Shown here: piece after piece, positions 18,407 to 25,407 of the stretch
Numbering within the stretch: the stretch's first letter is position 1
Layout: the number at the start of each line of letters is the position of its first letter
From: UBA721 sp002705165
GTDB lineage: Bacteria; Planctomycetota; Planctomycetia; Pirellulales; Pirellulaceae
Direction of reading: 5' to 3'
NCBI GenBank assembly: GCA_045565995.1
Contig: JBJLEF010000001.1
Span: 1,364,001 to 1,428,000, forward strand
DNA length: 64,000 bases
The notes under the pieces: model-generated
The model's input: only the letters and a program-made list of their open reading frames with translations
What the model was told of the DNA's origin: nothing
Databases searched by the model: none
Translations under genes and position numbers: made by a program

Positions 18407-19775
18407 TGAGAGAACCCTCCGCCAACGCATCGTTGGCCCAACGGTCTGTACGTCGTTTAATGTTTTGCTGAACAACAAAATAGTCGATGAGCGGGGCGAA
18501 CACGTTACCAAATAGAATGGCCAGCATAATTCCTTCCGGATATGCAGGGTTCACTACTCGGATTAGAATCGCAAGCATACCAATCAACGCTCCGTAGAAA
18601 TATTTACCTTTGTCTGTCATCGCCGCTGAAACAGGATCAGTCGCCATGAAGACGAGGCCGAAGGCAAAGCCACCTACGACTAGATGTTGTACAGGTGTCA
18701 TGGCAAACATGGCAGCATTCTCATCACCGGAGACAGCATTGAGTAGCAGGGCTGTCAGGAATCCGCCGGCTAGAACGGAGACCATGATTCGCCAGGATCC
18801 GATGCCTGTCGCAATCAGACAGAATGCTCCAATAAGACAGCATAGCGTTGACGTTTCTCCCATGGAGCCACCAGTCATACCAAAAAAGCTGCTTGTAAGA
18901 TCGAAGTTTTCAAGTAACGTCTGGCCCGCTAATTTGTTCGGTAATGCAGCAATATCGCCAAGCACCGTTGCTCCACTAATGCCGTCGACACTTCCTAAAG
19001 CGTTCCAAACTTTATCACCAGAGATTTGAGCAGGGTAAGCAAAGTAGAGGAAGGCTCGGGCTGTTAAGGCAGGGTTCAGGAAGTTGCGGCCAGTCCCGCC
19101 AAAGACTTCCTTACCAATGACGACACCAAAAGCGATCCCAACAGCAACCTGCCAAAGTGGAATCGAAGGAGGAAGTGTCAGTGGGAAAAGCATCCCCGTC
19201 ACCAGAAAACCTTCATTGACTTCGTGCCCACGAACCATCGCAAAGATGACCTCGCAGATACCACCAATTGTCATGCAGACGATATAGACTGGAAAAAAGT
19301 AAGCCGCTCCATGCAGAAGATTGCTGAGCAGACTACCTGGATCCGGTGTCCCCACGATAATTTGACGCCATCCAAGCGACTGTTCGAGTTCACTTAGCTT
19401 CTCTTCTTTTTGGGGAAGATTGGCCTCCCGAGGAACTTGCTCATTGGTAGCTGCGTCACGATCTTGCAGGACAACCGTATTGATTACAGGAGTGGCGGTT
19501 GCTATTTTCCCTAAGGCATCTACATAGCCTTTATTGGCCTGATAGCCAGTGTTGTAGCAGGCCATAAAGACACAAGGTACTAAAGCGACAACAACCATGG
19601 TCATCATTCGCTTGAGGTCCAAAGCGTCACGGACATGCGAAGCCCCTGTAGTGGTTTCGCCGGGCGTGTAGAAAAAGGTGTCAGCCGCTTCATAAAGCGG
19701 GTAGAACTTCTCAAACTTTCCACCGTCTTCGAAAAGCGGGGCTTTTGAATCAAGAAGTTGTCTCAACCAACGCAT
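18399..19775 (-). CDS. nqrB: Na+-translocating NADH:quinone reductase subunit B
   Basis: NqrB (458 residues) is the largest membrane subunit; it carries covalent FMN and riboflavin, and forms the sodium path. The FMN motif DGISGATVL is present with the acceptor Thr at 270. Conserved membrane regions include LHGAAYFFPVYIV, FPLTLPPSIPLWQV, GGTGRNFLNPALTARAF and MATDPVSAAMTDKGK. Compared with the Vibrio protein of about 415 residues there is an extra soluble segment at about 85-140, rich in Glu, Gln and Lys (NEQVPREANLPQKEEKLSE), in the loop after the first membrane helix. The stop overlaps the nqrC start by eight bases. It follows nqrA after 63 bases. Confidence 0.96.
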   Translation of the reverse strand: MRWLRQLLDSKAPLFEDGGKFEKFYPLYEAADTFFYTPGETTTGASHVRDALDLKRMMTMVVVALVPCVFMACYNTGYQANKGYVDALGKIATATPVINTVVLQDRDAATNEQVPREANLPQKEEKLSELEQSLGWRQIIVGTPDPGSLLSNLLHGAAYFFPVYIVCMTIGGICEVIFAMVRGHEVNEGFLVTGMLFPLTLPPSIPLWQVAVGIAFGVVIGKEVFGGTGRNFLNPALTARAFLYFAYPAQISGDKVWNALGSVDGISGATVLGDIAALPNKLAGQTLLENFDLTSSFFGMTGGSMGETSTLCCLIGAFCLIATGIGSWRIMVSVLAGGFLTALLLNAVSGDENAAMFAMTPVQHLVVGGFAFGLVFMATDPVSAAMTDKGKYFYGALIGMLAILIRVVNPAYPEGIMLAILFGNVFAPLIDYFVVQQNIKRRTDRWANDALAEGSLNE

Positions 19776-19838
19776 TTAACTGGATCCAGTTGAAGTTAAA
19801 TATTAAACAGACAACCTAGTGCCTGTGGTAAGTAAAAG

Positions 19839-21182
19839 TTAGCCCTCGGCTTCGATAGTCGCTAGGCTGCTCCTGAGGATCGGACCGTATTCATATTTGC
19901 CGGGGCAAACAAATGTACAGAGGGCTAGATCCTCTTCTGCCAGTTCCAGACAGCCGAGAAGTTGTGCCTGCTCAGTATCTCCTACAATCAATGCTCGAAG
20001 CAACTGAGTGGCCAGCATATCCAGAGGCATTACCTTTTCGTAAGATCCGATTGGTACCATCGCTCGCTTGCTACCACCTTTCGAGGTAGTCATTGCGAAG
20101 GATTTAGCCGAATTCAGGGATGAGGCGAATGCTCGCGTGACACTGAATTGATCGAACCCAGGCTTCTGCCAACCGAGGAAGTCACGATGCCCTCCCTCTT
20201 CAAGCAGAGAAATTTGATTATGGAATCGTCCCAGAAAGCTTACAGACTCTCGAGTTTGTCGTCCCGATAGCACGCTCCCGGAAATTATCCGAACGTCGTC
20301 TCCTTCAAATTCCCCTTGCGTCAGTTCGTCCAGACTGGCTCCAACAGATGTCAGTAATAAACGTGGTTCCTTGGCAGCCGGACCGCCAATAGAAACGTAA
20401 CGCTGAGAGTCCAGTTTTCCGGTGCGAACTAACGTGCCGATCGCGCTCACGTCCTGATAGCCAATATGCCAGACAGTCTTATTAGGACCGACCGGATCAA
20501 TCATGTGAATGTGGGTTCCTGGCAGACCGGCTGGATGTGGACCTTCGAAGGTATGGAAATTAACGCCTTCAACACCATTGCCTGGAACGTCGACGGTGGG
20601 CCCAACACACACATGAATGTCATCGGTCAACTGAGTTAAAGCTCGAAGTCCCATCAGGAATTCTTCACTTTTCTCCGCCACAGCAATTTCCGGATTAACG
20701 GCTAGAGGGTCTGTGTCGATAGCCGTCACAAAAATGGAAGATGGAACACTATCAATTGCCGGCACTTTGCCGAATGGGCGAGTTCGCAAAGTTGGCCATA
20801 GTCCGGACTCCACCATGACGCTGATCACATAGTCGCGATTTAGGTCATGCCAGTTATCCCCCACTGAATCGAAGGTAACTTCTTCTTCACCGGAAACTTC
20901 AATAACCATGGATTCAAATTTGCGTTTGGCACCGCGGTTAATCTCAACGACCTTACCGGCAGCAGGAGCAGTATATTTTACACCGGTAGTTTTTTTATCT
21001 TCGAAGACAACCTGTCCCTTTTTAACCTGGTCTCCGACCTGAACGGCCAGAGTTGGTTTCATACCGTGGTAATCATCCCCGAGTAATGCGACGTGGGTAA
21101 CAGCCTTGGCCTGACTGATCGTTGGAGAAGGGTTTCCTTCGATTGGTAACGACAGACCTTTTTTAATGATGTGCTTTTGCAA
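19839..21182 (-). CDS. nqrA: Na+-translocating NADH:quinone reductase subunit A
   Basis: NqrA is the soluble cytoplasmic subunit of the pump, implicated in quinone interaction. The N-terminus reads KKGLSLPIEGNPSPTI and continues ALLGDDYHGMKPTLAVQVGD, as in the family, with a biotinyl-like fold. The frame is open to a TTG at 21248, but those 22 residues have no match with usual NqrA starts. The TTG at 21182, with GGAAATAAGG just before it, gives 447 residues, the normal length, and leaves the CRP-type operator at 21256-21283 in the untranslated region. It is the first gene of nqrABCDEF-apbE-nqrM. TTG as start codon may lower the yield of this subunit. Confidence 0.93.
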   Translation of the reverse strand: MQKHIIKKGLSLPIEGNPSPTISQAKAVTHVALLGDDYHGMKPTLAVQVGDQVKKGQVVFEDKKTTGVKYTAPAAGKVVEINRGAKRKFESMVIEVSGEEEVTFDSVGDNWHDLNRDYVISVMVESGLWPTLRTRPFGKVPAIDSVPSSIFVTAIDTDPLAVNPEIAVAEKSEEFLMGLRALTQLTDDIHVCVGPTVDVPGNGVEGVNFHTFEGPHPAGLPGTHIHMIDPVGPNKTVWHIGYQDVSAIGTLVRTGKLDSQRYVSIGGPAAKEPRLLLTSVGASLDELTQGEFEGDDVRIISGSVLSGRQTRESVSFLGRFHNQISLLEEGGHRDFLGWQKPGFDQFSVTRAFASSLNSAKSFAMTTSKGGSKRAMVPIGSYEKVMPLDMLATQLLRALIVGDTEQAQLLGCLELAEEDLALCTFVCPGKYEYGPILRSSLATIEAEG

Positions 21183-21255
21183 TGCCTTATTTCCACATAC
21201 TGCAAATAGGTTGTGTCCGACTCTTCCTAATCTCAGGAAGAAGTTCAACTTATCG

Positions 21256-21283
21256 TTACTTTGTGAAAAAAATCACAAAGTAA
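21256..21283. promoter_or_regulatory. CRP/FNR-family operator upstream of the nqr operon
   Basis: A perfect inverted repeat with eleven-base arms (TTACTTTGTGA at 21256-21266, TCACAAAGTAA at 21273-21283) and a spacer of six A residues. Its core is TGTGA-N6-TCACA, the textbook consensus of CRP-type regulators. The centre lies about 88 bases before the chosen nqrA start. A second, weaker inverted repeat (TCTTCCT-N6-AGGAAGA, 21222-21241) lies in between. The site is symmetrical, so control of the divergent gene at 21663 is possible but it is nearly 400 bases away. A CRP/FNR-family protein is expected to bind; none is encoded in the window. Confidence 0.75.
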
Positions 21284-21662
21284 GCCCGATAAAAAGACTG
21301 CTATTGTCTAAAAAGTGTTCGTCCACCGTCGTATGACAACTAGCAGTACTCAGCCTTCTATTTTGATGAAATCCGAGAATTCACACAATAGCCTCCGATC
21401 GTCATTTTTGCACTAGAAGGCCATCAATCTACGGTTATCACCTCGAATTGGCCTCGTAAGCTCATATTCGGAGGATTATTGAATATTTTTAATCGGTACA
21501 CCTTTTCCGATTCTGCCGAATATTCCTTCAATTCGGGTCGTACTTCCTGCCGAAGATTTGAGTGTGGGCAGATAGGCTGCGTGGATAGCTTGCGCCTGCG
21601 ACCTCGGGAAAGCTGATGGAGTCATGCCATTTCCGAGGCATGGGAAACGAAAGGAATAATCG
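21284..21662. other. Intergenic region with a structured leader before the Tyr-rich secreted protein gene
   Basis: About 380 bases without a supported gene. The last 60 bases can fold in two ways: CATGCC (21623-21628) with GGCATG (21637-21642), or CCTCGGGAAA (21602-21611) with TTTCCGAGG (21630-21638). The two pairings use overlapping bases and so exclude each other, ending about 10 bases before the AAAGGA ribosome-binding site. This may be a switchable 5' leader, but it does not match a riboswitch class that I know. Confidence 0.35.
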
Positions 21663-21992
21663 ATGAGCATCAAAAAGGTCTTGCTGATAGCCATTTGTAC
21701 AGCAATGCTTGGGATTTGTTTGACCTCAGACGCCCAGGCTCAGGAACGAGCTTATGGTCGAGCATGGGGAAGCGCCTACAGTCATTACAACTGGGATCGT
21801 TTTTATCACTATCCTTATGTGTACTACCCACAGAATTACTGGGGACAGGAGTACTATCGAAGCCAAGAGAGCTTGTACCACCGGTACCCTCAGGAAATGC
21901 GAGTGCCAGCTTACAATACACAGTGGCACAATTTTTATCCTCAGCAGCGACGTTATCACTGGGGAAGTCATTTCCGGCTGGACGTATTCTAA
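21663..21992 (+). CDS. Secreted tyrosine-rich small protein, function unknown
   Basis: A 109-residue protein with a clear signal peptide (MSIKKVLLIAICTAMLGICL, cleavage probably after AQA near residue 26). The mature part is very rich in Tyr, Trp, His, Arg and Gln (HYPYVYYPQNYWGQEYYRS), with few aliphatic residues, and has no cysteine. I do not recognise a family. Such aromatic, basic, low-complexity secreted proteins occur in planctomycetes, perhaps as cell-surface or matrix components, but the function is not known. AAAGGA lies eight bases before the ATG, and a strong terminator follows about 100 bases after the stop, so it is a single-gene unit with its own leader. Confidence 0.72.
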   Translation: MSIKKVLLIAICTAMLGICLTSDAQAQERAYGRAWGSAYSHYNWDRFYHYPYVYYPQNYWGQEYYRSQESLYHRYPQEMRVPAYNTQWHNFYPQQRRYHWGSHFRLDVF

Positions 21993-22095
21993 ATCCGTTG
22001 AATTCAGATCTGTCCGTGGGGTTATCGGGCAACAGATTTGAAGCCTACGACATAACGGCACATTATGGCGTGGCAAAACAGCTTAGCGGATTTTT

Positions 22096-22136
22096 GGCGG
22101 CACTCTGATTCGCACTTCAGAGTGCCGCCTTCTTTT
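22096..22136 (+). terminator. Rho-independent terminator after the Tyr-rich secreted protein gene
   Basis: A perfect 12-base stem (GGCGGCACTCTG at 22096-22107, CAGAGTGCCGCC at 22118-22129) with a ten-base loop is followed by TTCTTTT. It works only on the + strand, as the other side has A residues where U would be needed. It separates the gene at 21663 from the convergent M20 peptidase gene. Confidence 0.9.
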
Positions 22137-22166
22137 ATGCGCGAAACTTTCTGACGCTACGCTGTA

Positions 22167-23372
22167 TTAGGCACCGAATTGAGTGATTAATTGGTAGTAC
22201 AATTCTGCTGCAGCTGTTAATTGTTCCACTTCAATCCACTCATCTTTCGTATGGGCCTGGTCGATCGAACCTGGTCCCAAGACGATCGTTGGGATTTGGT
22301 GAAGGGAAAATGCCTGCGCATCAGTTCCGTATGGGACACCAATACGTTGACCGGCATATCCGGCCTGTTGAACCACGCTTTGCACATAAGATGCAAATTC
22401 ACCGTTGAATTGGTCGCTTAAACCTCCACATGAAATCGTAGGTTTGTGAAAGATGACATCTTCGGCCCAATCCTCATCGGCGATATGTTGTCTCACATAA
22501 TCAAGAATATGATGATACGCCTCCTCCGGAATTTCTGTCGGGCTGGTTCGTCTCCCAACTTCGATGGAGCAGCGGTCAGGAACGGTGTTCACGCTGATAC
22601 CCCCTTCAATCATTCCTACATTGAGTGTTGGGTTTGTCACTAACGGATGTTTATTTAAGGTGCCTACTACCTCCCCCGCATACTGTTCTAGTACTTGAAT
22701 AATGCGAGCCATACGGTAGATGGCATTCTTTCCTAATGCAGGTTGAGAGCTATGACAGGCAGTGCCTGTGACTTCAATTTCAAATCGAGTCACCCCTTTA
22801 TGAGCGACAACGACGTCTAACAGTGTAGGTTCAGCGACGATGATGGCATCTGGTTTAGGAAACCACTGGTCTTCCATCCACAAATCACAAAGCTTAGCTG
22901 CTCCGGACATCCCAAATTCTTCGTTGACTGTACAAGCCATAACAACGGTCGGTCGGTCAGCTGGTGGAGATTCAACAAAGCGTTTAAACGCTGTCAGCAT
23001 ACATGCCATTCCCCCTTTGATATCGCAACTGCCTCGGCCGTACATTTTACCGTCCTGAATGATCGGCTCGAATGGGTCGATGGTCATTCCGTCTATAGGA
23101 ACAGTGTCCTGATGGGCTTCGAGCATGATGACTCGTCCTCCATCTTCCCAGTTGCGACTGCCAGGGAAGATAGCAGCGATATTGTCGCGTCCAGGCTCAA
23201 GCGTATTACGTTTGAATTCCACACCTAGCCCAGACAAAGCAGTCAACCAATGCTCCAAATACTCGGTCATGCGACCTTCGTAGTAGATGTCACCGGAAAC
23301 TTCCCGCCCCATTGGGTTGACGCTGGGAATGCGGACTAAATCCTGTAATAACTCTAAAAGCTTGTCCGACAT
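22167..23372 (-). CDS. M20 family metallopeptidase (ArgE/DapE/CPG2-like)
   Basis: A 401-residue cytoplasmic zinc peptidase or deacylase of the M20 family. Metal and catalytic motifs are present: LEAHQDTVPID with the first His and Asp, YGRGSCDIKGGMA with the bridging Asp, and VNEEFGMSG with the catalytic Glu pair; the dimerisation domain lies at about residues 190-300 (HKGVTRFEIEVTGTACHSSQP). Family members include acetylornithine deacetylase, succinyl-DAP desuccinylase and carboxypeptidase G2, and sequence alone does not choose between them. The frame is open to a TTG at 23390, but the ATG at 23372, preceded by TGAGGAA ten bases upstream, is the better start. The MBL hydrolase gene lies 43 bases upstream on the same strand. 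Confidence 0.9.
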   Translation of the reverse strand: MSDKLLELLQDLVRIPSVNPMGREVSGDIYYEGRMTEYLEHWLTALSGLGVEFKRNTLEPGRDNIAAIFPGSRNWEDGGRVIMLEAHQDTVPIDGMTIDPFEPIIQDGKMYGRGSCDIKGGMACMLTAFKRFVESPPADRPTVVMACTVNEEFGMSGAAKLCDLWMEDQWFPKPDAIIVAEPTLLDVVVAHKGVTRFEIEVTGTACHSSQPALGKNAIYRMARIIQVLEQYAGEVVGTLNKHPLVTNPTLNVGMIEGGISVNTVPDRCSIEVGRRTSPTEIPEEAYHHILDYVRQHIADEDWAEDVIFHKPTISCGGLSDQFNGEFASYVQSVVQQAGYAGQRIGVPYGTDAQAFSLHQIPTIVLGPGSIDQAHTKDEWIEVEQLTAAAELYYQLITQFGA

Positions 23373-23415
23373 GTTTGCTGGATTCCTCAATTAGACGGCA
23401 CGTATTGACAGGCGA

Positions 23416-24198
23416 TTATCCGGGCATCTTCCCTTCGGCGATTTCGCGTTCCCACTCATCCATTAAAGGCCAGTCAGTGGCACAGGTACCGAAGTCTGCC
23501 ATATGTCTGTAGCTTTCCAAACGGGTAATCGTTCGTTCCAGGAGTTCATCATCTTTTGGGAAGATTGGGCCGTGGCTGGGTAGAAGCCACTTCACATCAC
23601 TGGCCTTAATTCGCCGCAGCGACCTGATAAAGTCATCCAGATTACTGCCATGGTGTGCATCAATCGCGCCAACGCAGCCATCCCGATAGATATTGTCTCC
23701 ACTGAAAAGCAGATCACCCATACGGAAACTCAATTGACTATCGGTGTGTCCGGGGGTCAACCAAACTTCAAGTTCGAGGTCTCCCACGGTGATCTTATCA
23801 CCGTCATTAATCAGGTTGTCGACTTCAACCGGCGGCATGTCCAAATCAATACCTTGAGCTTCGATCTGAGCAAACGTCTTTAGTTTGTCTCCGATACGCA
23901 GAGATTCTTCAGCAAGTGGGTGGGCGGAAACGGTGGTTTTAAAGACTTGTTTCAGCTGAGCCAGTCCCTGAATATGGTCTACATCAGCGTGAGTCGCAAT
24001 AAGTGTTTTACAGTTAGCAAAGGGGAAATCTAAATTGCGAATCAGGTCGACAACTTCCTCAACCACTTCTTCATACCCAATATCGATAAGGATCCATTCC
24101 TCGTTACTGTAAATCAGGTAGATATTACAGCCGACGACGTAACCCAATTGGTGATTGATTTCGATGACATTAGGAAAAACAGGGCGGCGTTCCAGCAT
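23416..24198 (-). CDS. MBL-fold metallo-hydrolase (glyoxalase II-like)
   Basis: A 260-residue metallo-beta-lactamase-fold hydrolase. The main metal motif is HADVDH at residues 70-75, so the usual middle His of HxHxDH is Asp. The other ligands look normal: AHPLAEE, LTPGHTDSQ (about 168-176), LLFSGDNIY and LPSHGPIF. HxDxDH variants exist in MBL proteins and may change metal preference. The overall layout resembles glyoxalase II and related thioester or lactone hydrolases, but the substrate is not known. It precedes the M20 peptidase gene by about 43 bases and probably shares a transcript with it. The ATG is preceded by a weak AGGATTC ribosome-binding site. Confidence 0.85.
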   Translation of the reverse strand: MLERRPVFPNVIEINHQLGYVVGCNIYLIYSNEEWILIDIGYEEVVEEVVDLIRNLDFPFANCKTLIATHADVDHIQGLAQLKQVFKTTVSAHPLAEESLRIGDKLKTFAQIEAQGIDLDMPPVEVDNLINDGDKITVGDLELEVWLTPGHTDSQLSFRMGDLLFSGDNIYRDGCVGAIDAHHGSNLDDFIRSLRRIKASDVKWLLPSHGPIFPKDDELLERTITRLESYRHMADFGTCATDWPLMDEWEREIAEGKMPG

Positions 24199-24275
24199 GG
24201 ATGAATCCTATTGTTCGTTGTGGTTAACTTACAGCGATTCTAATTCTTGGTGGATTTATGTACAAGTCGTCGAAT

Positions 24276-25139
24276 TCACAGGTTTTCCAATATCCTTCGG
24301 AGACCTTCACGAAATGTTGGGTACTGCCACGCGATATCAAATTCCGATTCCAATCGCTTATTACTGATGCGCTTGGTATTTTTCGCTCGTTGGCCGACGG
24401 CACTGTGAGGGTCAATGGCGGCAAAGGTTAAAGGGGGTGCACCAAGTATACCGGCGATCTCTGTGAGGTAATCTTTTCGTAATACGGGACATCCATCCGA
24501 GACTAGATAACAGTCTTCTTTGGGTGTCTGTTGCACCATCAAGTCAATAATGGTGACGGCATCGTCGACGTGAATGAGGTTCAGCCAACCATCCTGAGGA
24601 ATCGCCAATGGTTGGCCGGCTTTGATCTGTTCTAACCGTGGAACCCTGTTTGGACCGTAAATTCCGGCAAGACGCAGGACAGTGGTTTGTTCCGGGAGTG
24701 ACACATTCAATAAAAATTGCTCGGCCTTGAAACATGCTTTACCGCCTGGCCGTGTTGGGTTTGTTTCCGATTCTTCTGTAAGCCAACTTCCATCAGACTG
24801 TCCGTACACGCCTGTGGAACTTATGTAGAGGAACTGTTTTATGGTCTTTGGTAGTTTAGCTACAATATTTTTCAGGCCATCAACATAGACTTGGTCAATG
24901 GTATAGCTGCCTTGGCGATCAAATCCGACGGCGTAAAGGACTTGTTCTACAACGGGCAGCATTGGTAGCGTCTCTGGTGACATGACGTCTCCAAGGATTG
25001 GCTGAATTCCAGCTTGCTCCAACTTGGCAGCGTTCTTTTCAGTGCGTGTCAACGCGAAGACTCTGTGGTCTTCGGCGATCCATTTCTGGGCGACTCGCAG
25101 ACCTAAATAGCCGCATCCTATAATGAGTCGATCTGTCAT
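24276..25139 (-). CDS. YeeZ-like NAD-dependent epimerase/dehydratase (extended SDR)
   Basis: A 287-residue Rossmann-fold protein of the atypical SDR type. The N-terminus DRLIIGCGYLGLRVAQKW holds the GxGxxG nucleotide-binding loop, and FLYISSTGVYGQSDGSWLTE the Ser and YxxxG region usual for YeeZ/GalE-like proteins. The reading frame is open to 25196, but the ATG at 25139, with CAGCAGG six bases before it, begins right at the first beta strand and is taken as the start. YeeZ-type proteins have no firmly known substrate. Nothing in the neighbourhood (an MBL hydrolase downstream, a divergent protease gene upstream) narrows the function. Confidence 0.87.
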   Translation of the reverse strand: MTDRLIIGCGYLGLRVAQKWIAEDHRVFALTRTEKNAAKLEQAGIQPILGDVMSPETLPMLPVVEQVLYAVGFDRQGSYTIDQVYVDGLKNIVAKLPKTIKQFLYISSTGVYGQSDGSWLTEESETNPTRPGGKACFKAEQFLLNVSLPEQTTVLRLAGIYGPNRVPRLEQIKAGQPLAIPQDGWLNLIHVDDAVTIIDLMVQQTPKEDCYLVSDGCPVLRKDYLTEIAGILGAPPLTFAAIDPHSAVGQRAKNTKRISNKRLESEFDIAWQYPTFREGLRRILENL

Positions 25140-25314
25140 ACGAACCTGCTGATGATTGTCTTGGCCGTTGTTATCGCTATTCTTTGAAATAACCATAACG
25201 ATAAGGTAAACGTGGTAAAGTTTGAGGAGTCAACAGAAGTCGCCAAACTCCTGAAAAAGTCCAATATCTGGTCTACCAAAAATGTTTCACGGGTAATAAT
25301 TATTAATGAAGCAT

Positions 25315-25335
25315 TTTACATTATATTAATGTAAA
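25315..25335. promoter_or_regulatory. AT-rich palindrome upstream of the HtrA-like protease gene
   Basis: TTTACATTA (25315-25323) and TAATGTAAA (25327-25335) form a perfect nine-base inverted repeat with a TAT spacer. It lies 72 bases before the start of the HtrA-like gene, in the 268-base divergent gap that starts at 25140. This is the shape of a dimeric repressor or activator site, though the regulator is unknown and AT-rich DNA produces chance palindromes more easily. Confidence 0.45.
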
Positions 25336-25407
25336 TGACGCCATACGGATTTGGCGACGATGGACGGGCATGGAATGCTCTTTTCCCCTTAGATTTAGAA
25401 AAAAAGC

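Noticed and set aside
21476..21694. 72-residue frame on the minus strand in the nqrA upstream gap
   Set aside because: No ribosome-binding site or similarity, and it overlaps the start of the Tyr-rich protein gene on the other strand.
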